Shown: positions 8,095 through 16,790 of the stretch, piece after piece | Position numbering within the stretch: the stretch's first letter is position 1 | How the letters are laid out: every line of letters begins with the position of its first letter | Source of the DNA: Peptococcaceae bacterium BRH_c4a | Lineage (GTDB): Bacteria; Bacillota; Desulfotomaculia; Desulfotomaculales; Desulfocucumaceae | DNA length: 64,000 nucleotides | Assembly: GCA_000961585.1 (NCBI GenBank) | Contig: LADN01000054.1 | Coordinates: 20,689-84,688, forward strand | Direction of reading: 5' to 3' | The notes under the pieces: model-generated | Database searches by the model: none | Told to the model about the DNA's origin: nothing | Seen by the model: the letters and a program-made list of their open reading frames with translations, nothing else | Made by a program: the position numbers and the translations under genes

Positions 8095-8123
8095 AATAAT
8101 TTAACTGCGGGGTGCAACGTAAG

Positions 8124-8831
8124 ATGGCTGTCATTCACCGAATCCGCCTTGGTACCTGCAATACATATCTAATACAGGGGAATAACGGATACGTCCTTGT
8201 GGACGCCGGCAATTCAAACAAAGTAACGGTGTTTTTTTCCAATCTGAGAAAGCACAATATATCCCCTGACAGCATAAAGCTTATTGTTATTACGCACGTA
8301 CACTTTGACCATGTAGGCAGCCTTAGTGCAATAAAAAATATTTGCAAATGCCCTGTGGCAATTCATCAAAGGGAGGCTCAGTTACTCCGGGAGGGTAAAG
8401 TCGTCATACCTCCCGGCACTAACCTTTGGGGAAAAACCGTTTCATATATAGGAGAAAGAATTGCCGGAATTGGCTTTATTAAATTCAATGCCGTAGAGCC
8501 TGACATTGTAATTTCCCGGGAAATGTTCCTTGAGGAATTTGGGGTCAATGGTTCTATTATTCCAACCCCGGGACACACTTACGGGTCCATGTCTGTGGTT
8601 CTCCCAACCGGTGAAGCTTTTGTCGGTGATTTGGCTGTTAACTTTATTGGCTCTGTTTTTCCTCCATTTGCAGAAAACGGCCGGGAGGTAACGATAAGCT
8701 GGAGAAAGCTTGTCAGCCTCGGTGCAAATACCATATTCCCAGGCCATGGTCACCCTTTTAACGTCAATCTGCTTAAAGAAAAAACAAGGGTACCGCATGA
8801 GATAATTATTCCCGGGAGACAATTGTCATAA
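8124..8831 (+). CDS. MBL-fold metal-dependent hydrolase
   Basis: A 235-residue metallo-beta-lactamase fold protein of the glyoxalase II-like branch. The signature is complete: THVHFDHVGSL (HxHxDH) near residue 57, PTPGHTYGS, GDLAVNF (second metal aspartate) and FPGHGHPF near the end. These would hold two metal ions, usually Zn or Fe/Zn, for hydrolysis of a thioester, phosphoester or lactone; the substrate cannot be read from sequence. A GTG at 8112 is an alternative start; both lack a strong ribosome site. It stands alone downstream of the comM scar and before a small Cys-rich protein gene. Confidence 0.88.
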   Translation: MAVIHRIRLGTCNTYLIQGNNGYVLVDAGNSNKVTVFFSNLRKHNISPDSIKLIVITHVHFDHVGSLSAIKNICKCPVAIHQREAQLLREGKVVIPPGTNLWGKTVSYIGERIAGIGFIKFNAVEPDIVISREMFLEEFGVNGSIIPTPGHTYGSMSVVLPTGEAFVGDLAVNFIGSVFPPFAENGREVTISWRKLVSLGANTIFPGHGHPFNVNLLKEKTRVPHEIIIPGRQLS

Positions 8832-8896
8832 CGGGGTTTTATAAATCATGATAAAATACGTTATACGAAAGAGAGAGATACTAAGGAGAAGGTTCA

Positions 8897-9088
8897 TTGG
8901 CCACTAAGGAAAAACAAGAAAAGCAGGATTGTTATAAATGCAGCCATTTTTATGTGACATGGGAAAAAAACTTACCAAATGGCTGCAGGCTTTACGGAAT
9001 AAAAACCAAATATTTTCCTTCAAAAATAGTCTTATCTTCTACGGGCACCGGTTGTTTGGGATTCGCGGAAAAAACCCGGAAAAGTTGA
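8897..9088 (+). CDS. Small Cys-rich conserved protein
   Basis: A 63-residue protein starting at TTG behind TAAGGAGA with an eight-base gap, which decides the start. The core CYKCSHFYVTWEKNLPNGCRLYG then KTKYFPSKIVL and GTGCLGF has four cysteines in a CxxC...C...C layout, typical of a small zinc- or iron-binding fold. Very similar short proteins are common in anaerobes and are sometimes mislabelled as uracil-DNA glycosylase. No enzymatic function can be assigned. Confidence 0.7.
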   Translation: MATKEKQEKQDCYKCSHFYVTWEKNLPNGCRLYGIKTKYFPSKIVLSSTGTGCLGFAEKTRKS

Positions 9089-9226
9089 GAAAGCCCGGGG
9101 CTGTAACGAAAAAGAGCTTTCAACCGGTGATTAAAAACGAAAAGAAAATGTAACATTGTCGTGATTCTTTCGTTAAAATTAGGTGATATCCTTACCTTAA
9201 GGAAAAAATGAAGGGGGGAGATGTCA

Positions 9227-9364
9227 ATGATGTATGGTTACGGGATGGGCCTGTGGGGCATGGTAATGATGCTGATTCCCATGGCAATTATAGGGTTCAT
9301 CGTATACTGGGCAGTTTATGCCGGAGTGAAAAATGGAATGAAGGAAAAAAAACCGAATCAATAA
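9227..9364 (+). CDS. Small membrane protein, 45 aa
   Basis: A short gene with a strong ribosome site (GGGGGGAG). It starts MMYGYGMGLWGMVMMLIPMA, continues through one hydrophobic transmembrane helix (residues about 9-33) and ends in a basic tail (KNGMKEKKPNQ). Methionine/glycine-rich single-span proteins of this kind are widespread in Firmicutes and some carry a SHOCT tail; this one does not. Function unknown. An inverted repeat follows at 9441-9465. Confidence 0.65.
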   Translation: MMYGYGMGLWGMVMMLIPMAIIGFIVYWAVYAGVKNGMKEKKPNQ

Positions 9365-9440
9365 TTACAACAGCCCGCTCAGAAAAAACGATCGAGGAAA
9401 ACAGACAATGAATAAAAGCTGATAATTACCGATATTAAGG

Positions 9441-9465
9441 GGTCGGCATCAATGGGGTGCCGACC
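9441..9465 (+). terminator. Hairpin after the small membrane protein gene
   Basis: GGTCGGCA and TGCCGACC form a perfect 8-bp stem with a 9-base loop, about 80 bases after the stop codon. Only a short TTATT follows, so it is a weak intrinsic terminator or an RNA-stabilising hairpin. Confidence 0.45.
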
Positions 9466-9637
9466 TTATTCATGGGAAAATTTTGATTGGCCAAGAGCTG
9501 CAAACATCCCTTTTTGTGTATATTTGCTGTATAATCATGTTAATGGTGAAAAAATGTGTTCCTTTTAGTGTTATTGTCGTAAATCGCCGCCATTTTATTT
9601 AAATCCAAAATACATAGTTAAGGGAGGTAGATATACT

Positions 9638-10252
9638 ATGATAGAAACAAAAGAAATTATCACCCTTAAGCGGGAGGTATGGCTGAATACCCCCCCCCAA
9701 CCGTCCTTGCCTGCCGCCATTACCGGAGTTGAGGAAAACCTTTTCTGGACCAGCCTGCCCCGGGACGGCAGACAGGTTCTGGTATTGCTGGAAAACCAGG
9801 AAGTAACGGTGGGAGTATCGCTAAAGAACGGATTTTACATGGCCGGCACCAGGGTGGCGGCCATAGGCAGAGATAACAAAAAATTCTACGGACTGGCCAT
9901 CCCGGACCAATTTAAAATCTCCCAGGAGAGGCAGTCTACAAGGGTTGATTACCCCACCAATGTTTTATTTAAAGCAGGGGATCTGGTGGCCCAGTCCGCC
10001 CTGGTAAATTTTTCAGCGGGAGGCGTTCTGGTCTACCTTGTTCCGGAGCTGGAAAAAATCGTAAAGTCCAACCGGAGCATTATTTTACATTTGAATATAG
10101 ACAGCCTTCCCTTTCAGGTGGAGGTGCGCATGGCCTGGAAAAAAATATATGACAACATTCCCTTTGCCGGTTTCGAGTATGTAAACATCACCCCCCTCAT
10201 ACAGGAAAATCTTCTCATGCTGTCCAGGGAACTGACCAAAAACAAGTTGTAA
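9638..10252 (+). CDS. PilZ domain protein, YcgR-like (c-di-GMP receptor)
   Basis: A 204-residue two-domain protein. The N-terminal half is a YcgR-like beta domain (FWTSLPRDGRQVLVLLENQEVTVGV). The C-terminal PilZ domain, from about residue 95, has both c-di-GMP contact motifs: RQSTR (RxxxR) followed by VDYPTNVLF, and NFSAGGV in place of the usual (D/N)xSxxG. Such proteins brake or steer flagellar motors or surface behaviour when c-di-GMP rises. A strong ribosome site (GGGAGG) precedes the ATG. It is a single gene ended by the bidirectional terminator at 10256-10295 shared with ilvC. Confidence 0.88.
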   Translation: MIETKEIITLKREVWLNTPPQPSLPAAITGVEENLFWTSLPRDGRQVLVLLENQEVTVGVSLKNGFYMAGTRVAAIGRDNKKFYGLAIPDQFKISQERQSTRVDYPTNVLFKAGDLVAQSALVNFSAGGVLVYLVPELEKIVKSNRSIILHLNIDSLPFQVEVRMAWKKIYDNIPFAGFEYVNITPLIQENLLMLSRELTKNKL

Positions 10253-10255
10253 TAA

Positions 10256-10295
10256 GCAGGCCGCCCTCACCGGTACGGGAGGGCGGCCTGCTTTT
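10256..10295. terminator. Bidirectional terminator between PilZ gene and ilvC
   Basis: GCAGGCCGCCCTC and GAGGGCGGCCTGC form a perfect 13-bp stem followed by TTTT in plus reading. It sits between converging genes and probably ends both, although the minus-strand side lacks a T-run. Confidence 0.85.
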
Positions 10296-10305
10296 GCTGT
10301 AAGGG

Positions 10306-11298
10306 CTACTTTTTAAGCCACGGCATCATGGCCCTTAATTCGGTTCCCACTTTTTCTATAAGGTGTTCCCTGTCCTTTTTCACCAGCGCGGTGAAATGAG
10401 GGCGGTTCACCTGGTTTTCCAGCATCCACTCTTTGGCAAAGGAGCCATTCTGCACTTCTTCCAGTATTTTTTTCATCTCGGCCTTGGTGTTTTCGGTAAC
10501 AATCCTGGGGCCCCTGGTAACATCTCCGAATTCGGCGGTATCACTGACCGAGTGCCGCATATTGGCAATTCCTCCCTCATAAATGAGGTCCACGATCAGC
10601 TTCACCTCGTGGAGGCATTCAAAATAGGCGATCTCAGGCTGATAGCCGGCTTCCACAAGGGTTTCAAAACCGGCTTTGATAAGGGCGGTAAGACCCCCGC
10701 ACAGTACCACCTGCTCGCCGAAAAGGTCGGTTTCGGTCTCTTCCCTGAAGGTTGTCTCAATTACCCCGGCCCGGGTGCAGCCAATACCCCTGGCATAGGC
10801 CAGGCCCAGTTTATAAGCATTTCCGGTGGCATCCTGATAAACCGCCAGCAAGCCGGGGACACCCTTCCCTTCCGCATACATGCGCCGCACCAGGTGTCCG
10901 GGACTCTTGGGGGCCACCATAAAGACATCAACATCGTCCGGGGGAATTATCTGTTGGTAAACGATATTAAAGCCGTGGGAGAATACCAGGGCATTGCCGG
11001 CCTTGAGGCAGGGAGCTATTTCATCCCGGTAAACCGATCCCTGCTTCTCGTCAGGCAGAAGTATCTGAATAAGATCTGCTGCCGCTGCAGCCTCGGAAAC
11101 TGACATCACCCGGAGGCCGTTTGCTTCGGCAACAGACCAGTTTTTACTCCCCTTGCGAAGTCCCACCACCACATCCAGGCCGCTTTCCTTCAGATTCTGG
11201 GCCTGTGCGTGACCCTGGCTGCCATACCCCATTACGGCAATCTTTTTACCCTTCAGGATGCTCAGATCGGCATCGCTATCATAATACATCTTGGGCAC
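10306..11298 (-). CDS. ilvC: Ketol-acid reductoisomerase
   Basis: The 330-residue length fits class I IlvC, the second enzyme of valine/isoleucine synthesis; it isomerises and reduces 2-acetolactate or 2-aceto-2-hydroxybutyrate with Mg2+ and NAD(P)H. The Rossmann motif [17 protein letters not shown] lies at about 24-40, the phosphate-binding region at GLRKGSKNW, and [19 protein letters not shown] and the C-terminal Mg-binding helices ([22 protein letters not shown]) follow. A GAGGAGG site precedes the ATG. Here it is a lone gene, not next to ilvB or leu genes; ilvE is 46 kb away in the window. I saw no T-box in the short 5' region. Confidence 0.97.
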   Translation of the reverse strand: MPKMYYDSDADLSILKGKKIAVMGYGSQGHAQAQNLKESGLDVVVGLRKGSKNWSVAEANGLRVMSVSEAAAAADLIQILLPDEKQGSVYRDEIAPCLKAGNALVFSHGFNIVYQQIIPPDDVDVFMVAPKSPGHLVRRMYAEGKGVPGLLAVYQDATGNAYKLGLAYARGIGCTRAGVIETTFREETETDLFGEQVVLCGGLTALIKAGFETLVEAGYQPEIAYFECLHEVKLIVDLIYEGGIANMRHSVSDTAEFGDVTRGPRIVTENTKAEMKKILEEVQNGSFAKEWMLENQVNRPHFTALVKKDREHLIEKVGTELRAMMPWLKK

Positions 11299-11425
11299 TT
11301 TCTTATCCTCCTCGATTTTTACTCTTAATAAAGACAGGTCTTATGTCTTTATACCATATATTCTCTCCGGTGCCTACGTTTCCTCCCAAAAAACAAGGTA
11401 AAATCAACCCCGGGGGAAAGTATTG

Positions 11426-11455
11426 TTGACAGGGTTCCGGGCCGGGCCGTATTAT
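11426..11455 (+). promoter_or_regulatory. Promoter of recQ
   Basis: TTGACA at 11426-11431 and TATTAT at 11450-11455 with an 18-bp spacer, 23 bases before the recQ ATG. Confidence 0.6.
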
Positions 11456-11477
11456 TATAATTGAAAGGATTAATCAG

Positions 11478-13607
11478 ATGCTGCATAATCCGCTGGAAGC
11501 ATTAAAAAAATATTTTGGCTACTCTTCCTTCAAGCTAGGGCAGGAGAGACTTATAGAAAGTATCCTGGGTTCAAGGGATACTGTCGGGATCATGCCTACC
11601 GGAGGGGGAAAATCCCTTTGCTATCAAGTGCCCGCTCTCCTGCTGCCCGGGGTGACACTGGTTATTTCACCCCTTATTTCTCTTATGAAAGATCAGGTGG
11701 ATTCTCTTAACGAGATAGGCATACCTTCTATTTACATCAATAGCTCCCTGGAATGGAACCAGCTTGAACATAATCTTTACCTTGCCTCCCGGGGACGATT
11801 CAAACTTATCTATATTGCTCCCGAAAGACTTGAGTCAGAGAGATTCCTCGGTATTTTAAAGGATTTGCCCGTCTCACTACTGGCTATCGACGAAGCGCAC
11901 TGTGTTTCCCAGTGGGGACATGATTTCCGTCCCAGCTATCTTTCACTGGCCTCCCTGGCCAACCATCTGCAATCACGTCCTGTGATTGCCGCATTCACCG
12001 CCACTGCCACCGAGCAGGTAAAGGAAGACATTATCCGCCTCTTAAACTTATACAACCCAAATGTTTATGTTACTGGTTTTAACCGTGACAACCTGTTTTT
12101 ATCGGTGGTAAGAGGATCGGATAAAATGAACTTTATCATAGAATACTTAAGTTCCCGCAAAAACCAGTCTGGAATTATATATGCCGCCACCCGCAAGCAG
12201 GTTGACAGTATTTATGACGTTCTTTGCCGGAAAGGTTTTAAAGCCGGCAAGTATCATGCAGGCCTCAGTGACAACGAAAGGAGCCGGACCCAGGACGCCT
12301 TTTCATACGACAATATTCGCGTTATGGCGGCCACCAACGCTTTCGGGATGGGCATAGACAAATCAAACGTCCGTTTCGTTATACATTTCAACATGCCCAA
12401 AAACATCGAGTCCTATTACCAGGAAGCCGGGCGCGCCGGGCGGGATAGCGACCCTGCGGAATGTATTTTATTGTATGGTGCCCAGGACATTCACATTCAA
12501 AAGTTTTTAATAGAGCAAAGCATTTTATCCTCTGAAAGAAAAACGGCTGAATACAACAGACTGCAAAACATGGCGGATTATTGCCATACATCCGTGTGCC
12601 TCAGGAAGTACATCCTTCAATACTTCGGTGAAAAGGATTCCCCTGAAACCTGCGATAATTGCGGGAACTGCAGGGATGAAGGACAAATGTCAGACATAAC
12701 GCCTGAAGTACAGAAAATACTATCCTGCGTTAAGCGCATGGGGGAACAGTACGGGGTAAATCTTGTGGCCAGTGTTTTGAAGGGTTCCAACAATAAAAAA
12801 ATACGCCTGCTGGGCTTTGATAAGTTGTCCACCTACGGGATAATGAAGGAGTATTCCATTAATGAATTGACAAACTTGATTAACCTGCTTGCCGCAGAAC
12901 AGTATTTATATATAACCGAAGGCATGTATCCTGTTCTCCGCCTGGGGGACAGAGCTGTTCCCGTGCTTACCGGCCGTGAAAAAGTGCTGCGGAAAGTCAT
13001 AAAAAAAGCCCCGGTGGCCGAAACTTCGGACACAGCTCTCTTTGAATTACTGCGCAGCCTCAGAAAACAGATTTCAGAAAAGCAGAATGTGCCGCCCTAT
13101 GTAATTTTCCATGACAGCACATTACAGGAAATGAGCAAAATATACCCTGTTGACCGGCTGTCCATGCTGACCATAAACGGTGTTGGGGAAAACAAGTTTG
13201 AAAAATACGGCAGCCAGTTTATTGAAGTTATCAGCAAGTATGCCACCCAGCGGGGGATTGTTCCCACATCGGCAAAAACTGCCGCCGTACCCCCATCAGA
13301 GGGTGTGGCAAGTCATTTGGCAACCTATGAAATGTTTATGGAGGGAAAAACACTTAAGGAAATTGCCCTGCAAAGAGAATTGACCCTGCAGACGGTGCAA
13401 AACCATATGGTCCGGTGTTGGCAGGAAGGCCGTGAGGTTGATTGGGATATGTTTATCTCCTCCCGGCACGAAGAGCTTATCCTCAATACCGTCAAGCGGC
13501 TGGGAGCGCAAAAACTTAGTCCTATTAAGGAAGCACTGCCAGAGGAAATAGACTATTTCACAATTAAGGCCGTTATTTGTAAAATGAAAGGGGACACACC
13601 TCTCTAG
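11478..13607 (+). CDS. recQ: ATP-dependent DNA helicase RecQ
   Basis: A 709-residue RecQ, a 3'-5' helicase in recombination repair and fork restart. It has motif 0 near FKLGQERLIESIL, Walker A MPTGGGKS at about 38-45, the DEAH box with the RecQ aromatic loop (AIDEAHCVSQWGHDFRPSY) near 136-154, and motif VI QEAGRAGRD. The zinc-binding segment follows (VCLRKYILQYFG ... CDNCGNC), then the winged-helix RQC domain and an HRDC domain at about 515-590. The remaining ~100 residues form an HTH_40-type tail (EGKTLKEIALQRELTLQTVQ), seen in many Firmicute RecQ proteins. It is monocistronic; a repeat-rich gap follows. Confidence 0.96.
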   Translation: MLHNPLEALKKYFGYSSFKLGQERLIESILGSRDTVGIMPTGGGKSLCYQVPALLLPGVTLVISPLISLMKDQVDSLNEIGIPSIYINSSLEWNQLEHNLYLASRGRFKLIYIAPERLESERFLGILKDLPVSLLAIDEAHCVSQWGHDFRPSYLSLASLANHLQSRPVIAAFTATATEQVKEDIIRLLNLYNPNVYVTGFNRDNLFLSVVRGSDKMNFIIEYLSSRKNQSGIIYAATRKQVDSIYDVLCRKGFKAGKYHAGLSDNERSRTQDAFSYDNIRVMAATNAFGMGIDKSNVRFVIHFNMPKNIESYYQEAGRAGRDSDPAECILLYGAQDIHIQKFLIEQSILSSERKTAEYNRLQNMADYCHTSVCLRKYILQYFGEKDSPETCDNCGNCRDEGQMSDITPEVQKILSCVKRMGEQYGVNLVASVLKGSNNKKIRLLGFDKLSTYGIMKEYSINELTNLINLLAAEQYLYITEGMYPVLRLGDRAVPVLTGREKVLRKVIKKAPVAETSDTALFELLRSLRKQISEKQNVPPYVIFHDSTLQEMSKIYPVDRLSMLTINGVGENKFEKYGSQFIEVISKYATQRGIVPTSAKTAAVPPSEGVASHLATYEMFMEGKTLKEIALQRELTLQTVQNHMVRCWQEGREVDWDMFISSRHEELILNTVKRLGAQKLSPIKEALPEEIDYFTIKAVICKMKGDTPL

Positions 13608-13663
13608 GAGAGTGTTGCAAAACTATATTAAGAGGTCAACAAAGTACTTATTCGACTACAACC

Positions 13664-13787
13664 GGAGGCTGTTCAAAAAGCTCCAGATGCAAGGCGCGGC
13701 AAGGCTTCAAGCGGAGGCGTACTCCTTGTACGTTGAGCATTGAAGCCGCCGCCGCAACGCCGCAGATGGACTTTTTCAACAGCCTCC
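13664..13787. repeat. 124-bp palindromic REP-like element
   Basis: The ends GGAGGCTGTTCAAAAAG and CTTTTTCAACAGCCTCC are inverted repeats of each other with one mismatch, and the middle continues as GC-rich complementary arms (GGCTTCAAGCGG / GCATTGAAGCCGCC). The AGGCTGTT-AAAAAG ends are typical of hairpin repeats seen between genes in many anaerobes. No coding capacity. Confidence 0.75.
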
Positions 13788-13793
13788 TAGTAT

Positions 13794-13868
13794 GACTGCC
13801 TCCGGGGGTCAGAGGAATGTCCCCGATGCATAGACGGCGGAATCCAGAAGCCGGGAGTCAGCATTCAG
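13794..13868 (-). repeat. Partial dispersed repeat, 3'-end type
   Basis: Read on the minus strand it runs GATTCCGCCGTCTATGCATC then GGGGACATTCCTCTGACCCC and CGGAGGCAGT. The same order appears at 63581-63640, where it leads into the 3' end of the structured mobile repeat family. Next to it is a short tract of degenerate CCAGAAGCC/GGAGTCAGC phrases. Confidence 0.6.
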
Positions 13869-13892
13869 AAAAGTCATATACGGCTTTACGAT

Positions 13893-13926
13893 AAAAAGGC
13901 CACTGGTGTTTGCCAGTGGCCTTTTT
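13893..13926. terminator. Terminator of the C_GCAxxG_C_C gene
   Basis: AAAAAGGCCACTGG and CCAGTGGCCTTTTT form a 14-bp stem with a six-base loop. T-runs exist in both directions. It lies just past the stop of the minus-strand gene at 13930. Confidence 0.85.
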
Positions 13927-13929
13927 CTG

Positions 13930-14367
13930 TTAACCCGCCAGTTCTTTGTCGTTCAGGAATTCTGTAAGGAGTTTTGCGGTATTGCCGGTAATTTTTATAC
14001 AGTTGCGTAAGTGATCCTTGGTGTCAAAAGGAAACGGGTTCAGATTCCGGCAGCAGGTATATTTGAAATTTGACTCGAAGCGGTCGTGGAATTCCCTGGA
14101 AAGGTTATAGGCCTCGTCACGTTTTTCTTCCGCGCTCTTTCTGCCCTTCAGCAGTCCCAGCACCATTGCCCCTCCGTTCAACGCCCCGCAGATGCACCCG
14201 GCACGTCCCATGCCGCCTCCCATCCCGGTTGCCATACAAACCATTTCCCTGGGCGCATCCAGTTGAAGTAAGTCTCTGAACGTCAGAAATATGGCTTCCG
14301 CGCAGTTGTAACCGTTCCGGAAGTATTCTCCGGCCAGATTTCGGGCTTCCAAAGGATCTTTAGACAT
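13930..14367 (-). CDS. C_GCAxxG_C_C family redox protein
   Basis: A 145-residue member of the family named after its cysteine pattern. NGYNCAEAIF supplies the first cysteine near residue 22, GMGRAGCICGALNGGAMVLGL the central GC-CG-GG segment near 55-75, and later cysteines are in YTCCRNLNPF and LRNCIK. Family members are thought to be redox-active or to bind a metal cofactor and often sit near electron-transfer genes; the reaction is unknown. The stop is followed by a strong terminator. It probably forms a small transcript alone or with the upstream VWA/MoxR genes. Confidence 0.85.
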   Translation of the reverse strand: MSKDPLEARNLAGEYFRNGYNCAEAIFLTFRDLLQLDAPREMVCMATGMGGGMGRAGCICGALNGGAMVLGLLKGRKSAEEKRDEAYNLSREFHDRFESNFKYTCCRNLNPFPFDTKDHLRNCIKITGNTAKLLTEFLNDKELAG

Positions 14368-14408
14368 ATGTACTCCCCATTCATATAAATCATTCTGAAT
14401 TTAGAATT

Positions 14409-15632
14409 TTACCTGTTTACCTTTAATTTGGTCACAGCCCGGTCCAGACCCTCTACGGTCAGATCGAACATGGGGAAAATATCCCGGATAATTCCGATGG
14501 TATCGTAGGTTCTCTCCCCCACCGGGGGCCACATGCTCTCGGGAATTGGATTCAGCCATACACTGTGGGAAAAATGATCCGCCAGCCTTTTTAGCCAGAT
14601 ACTTCCCGGCTCGTTGTCATCCACCCCCCAGTCCAGTGCCCCACCTTCCATGAGCAGCTCGCTGGGAGCCATGCTGGCGTCCCCCACCAGTATCAGCCGG
14701 TAAGTTCCGTCCAGGCTCCGTATCACATCGGTGGTTTTCTCAGAGTTTTTCGCCATACAAAAGGGGTCTTTAAATAGCCTGTCATAAATACAGTTGTGAA
14801 AGTAATAAAATTTTATGTCTTTGAAATGGTTCATCCTGGAGGCCGCCGCAAAAAGATGGCTGCAAAGCCTGGCGTAAGGATTCATGGAGCCCCCGGAGTC
14901 CATCATGAGAACCACCTTGACGGTGTTTTTACGGGGTCTGTCCCAAACCAGATCCAATAAGCCTCCTTTTCGGCAGGTGGCGTCAATGGTTTTGTCCATG
15001 CTCAGCACATCCTGGGGGGCTTCCTCATTTTTACTCAACTGGCGGAGCTTGCGCAGGGCCAACTCGAACTGCCGGGTATCCAAAATATTATCCTGGCGAA
15101 AATCCCTGTACCTTCTTTCAGCGGCCACCTTTACCGCCGATTGGTTGTTGGACTGCCCCCCTATGCGAACCCCGGAGGGGTGGTAGCCTGAGTGCCCGAA
15201 AGGAGATCTGCCCCCCGTTCCGATCCACTTAGAACCGCCGTGGTGTTCACCGTCCTGGGACTTAAGCCTTTCTTCCAGATCCCTCTTTAATTTTTCAAGG
15301 CTCCAGTCAGAGAAGGGCAATTTATCCTGCGCACCGATTTTCAGTGGCGGAAGGCCCTTTTCCAGCCAGTTGGCCACCTGGGAGGCCAGGCTGTCCGGTG
15401 TTTCCACACCGTCAAAATATCGCTTGAAGGCCATGTCAAAACGGTCATAATAGGCCTCGCTCTTTACCAGCACAGACCTGGAAAGATAATAGAAACCCGA
15501 CAGGGTGCCTCCGGCCAGCCCCCTGTCCAGGGCATCCATCAGCGTCATCCACTCTGTTGGCGTCACGGGAACTCTCTCTCCCCGCAGTGTATAGAAAAAA
15601 CCGGTAAACAAAATAAATACCCCCGTTAGCAT
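14409..15632 (-). CDS. VWA domain protein, CoxE-like partner of MoxR
   Basis: A 407-residue protein whose C-terminal half is a von Willebrand A domain. The MIDAS motif reads VLMMDSGGSM (DxGxS rather than the usual DxSxS) near residue 240, with MAPSEL later. The N-terminal part is the helical region typical of CoxE/DUF58-type partners (FFYTLRGERVPVTPTEWMTL). It lies directly downstream of a MoxR AAA+ ATPase gene. Such pairs work as chaperones that insert metals or activate enzymes; the client is not evident here. The DNA just upstream of the start is a degenerate CCAGAATCC repeat tract, which weakens confidence in the exact start. Confidence 0.87.
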   Translation of the reverse strand: MLTGVFILFTGFFYTLRGERVPVTPTEWMTLMDALDRGLAGGTLSGFYYLSRSVLVKSEAYYDRFDMAFKRYFDGVETPDSLASQVANWLEKGLPPLKIGAQDKLPFSDWSLEKLKRDLEERLKSQDGEHHGGSKWIGTGGRSPFGHSGYHPSGVRIGGQSNNQSAVKVAAERRYRDFRQDNILDTRQFELALRKLRQLSKNEEAPQDVLSMDKTIDATCRKGGLLDLVWDRPRKNTVKVVLMMDSGGSMNPYARLCSHLFAAASRMNHFKDIKFYYFHNCIYDRLFKDPFCMAKNSEKTTDVIRSLDGTYRLILVGDASMAPSELLMEGGALDWGVDDNEPGSIWLKRLADHFSHSVWLNPIPESMWPPVGERTYDTIGIIRDIFPMFDLTVEGLDRAVTKLKVNR

Positions 15633-15677
15633 TGCTTTCGGGTCAGAATCCAGAACCCAGAAGCCAGAATTGTTTAA

Positions 15678-16547
15678 TCAGACGTATTTCCTGCTGCCGG
15701 TAAGCCCAGCTTGGCGCTGGAGTCCCCCGGGTGAGTGGATCCTTCTCAGAACCTGCTCGAAATCCTGGTTTTTCTTGAGTATTACACCCAGGAAGGGCAA
15801 TTCCGACATGATCCTGTCCGGGTGAATGCCTCCCACCGTCAGGGCCTGCACCCAGTCCAGAAGTTCGCTGGTGCTGGGTTTTTTCAGTAACCCCGGAAGG
15901 GACCGCACCCAGTAAAATGCCTTCAGCGCCCCGGCCAGGAGATTGGACTCCAGATTGGGGTAATGTACCCTTACAATGCTCTCCATCATTTCCTCATCGG
16001 GAAAGGAGATGTAGTGGAAAATACAACGGCGCAGAAAGGCGTCGGGCAGTTCCTTTTCAGCGTTGCTGGTGATTACCACCGCCGGCCTGTGTTTGGCTGA
16101 AATGGTTTCCCCTGTCTCGGGGATGAAAAAATTCATTACATCCAGTTCCCAGAGGAGGTCGTTGGGAAACTCCAGGTCGGCCTTGTCAATTTCATCTATG
16201 AGCAAAACCACCTGCTTTTCAGAATTGAAGGCCTCTCCCACCTTGCCCGGCCTTATGTACTGCTTTATGTCGGAAACGTCCCGGTCCCCGAACTGGCTGT
16301 CGTAAAGCCTCTGGACTGTATCATACACGTACAGCCCTTCCTGGGCCTTGGTGGTGGATTTAATATTCCAGATTATAAACGGCATGTCCAGTCCCAGGGC
16401 TATGCTCCTGGCCAGCATGGTTTTTCCGGTCCCCGGCTCCCCTTTAATCAGAAGCGGCCTCCCCAATGCTATGGAAATATTGACTGCATTTCGCAAATCT
16501 TCTGAAACCATGTAATCCGAGGTGCCGGAATATATGTTACGCTCCAT
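15678..16547 (-). CDS. MoxR-family AAA+ ATPase
   Basis: A 289-residue MoxR-type ATPase. Walker A is GEPGTGKTMLARSIA near residue 36, Walker B is VVLLIDEIDKAD near 115, sensor 1 is PAVVITSNAEKELPDAFLRRC near 155-170 with the arginine finger, and sensor 2 lies near LKKPSTSELLDW. With the VWA protein encoded just downstream it likely forms a metal-insertion or complex-remodelling chaperone, as in the MoxR/CoxD-CoxE systems. The ATG is preceded by GGGGGAGAGAAG. No catalytic client gene lies beside it. Confidence 0.93.
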   Translation of the reverse strand: MERNIYSGTSDYMVSEDLRNAVNISIALGRPLLIKGEPGTGKTMLARSIALGLDMPFIIWNIKSTTKAQEGLYVYDTVQRLYDSQFGDRDVSDIKQYIRPGKVGEAFNSEKQVVLLIDEIDKADLEFPNDLLWELDVMNFFIPETGETISAKHRPAVVITSNAEKELPDAFLRRCIFHYISFPDEEMMESIVRVHYPNLESNLLAGALKAFYWVRSLPGLLKKPSTSELLDWVQALTVGGIHPDRIMSELPFLGVILKKNQDFEQVLRRIHSPGGLQRQAGLTGSRKYV

Positions 16548-16790
16548 CTTCTCTCCCCCACATCAGTATTTATATACAAAACAGTATACCATAAATATCA
16601 GCCCTTAACATTGGACATATTATCAAATGTCAAGGGCTGACCCCACAATTTCGTTATCTTTTTAGATTGATTTATTTTTATTTTATTGTTAGATGACTTT
16701 TAATTAGTGAATAAATTGTGTATATTGTAAGTAAGGGAGTAAGGAGGTAAGGATGAAAAATAATAAGGTTCTCTGAAGGGGGTGTTAGCA

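Larger units (their letters stand above)
7698..8110. other. Intergenic stretch with an att-like duplicate and a dispersed repeat
   Basis: About 410 bases without a supported gene. It contains the second copy of the comM core at 7837-7856 and, at 8041-8094, a dispersed repeat (AATCTCTGTGTTCTCTGCGG followed by an A-run) that reappears inverted near 63450. The rest shows no clear coding or RNA signature. Confidence 0.5.
13608..13929. other. Repeat-filled gap after recQ
   Basis: The 320-base gap holds a 124-base palindromic repeat (13664-13787), a partial dispersed repeat (13794-13868) and a terminator (13893-13926). There is no gene. Confidence 0.7.
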
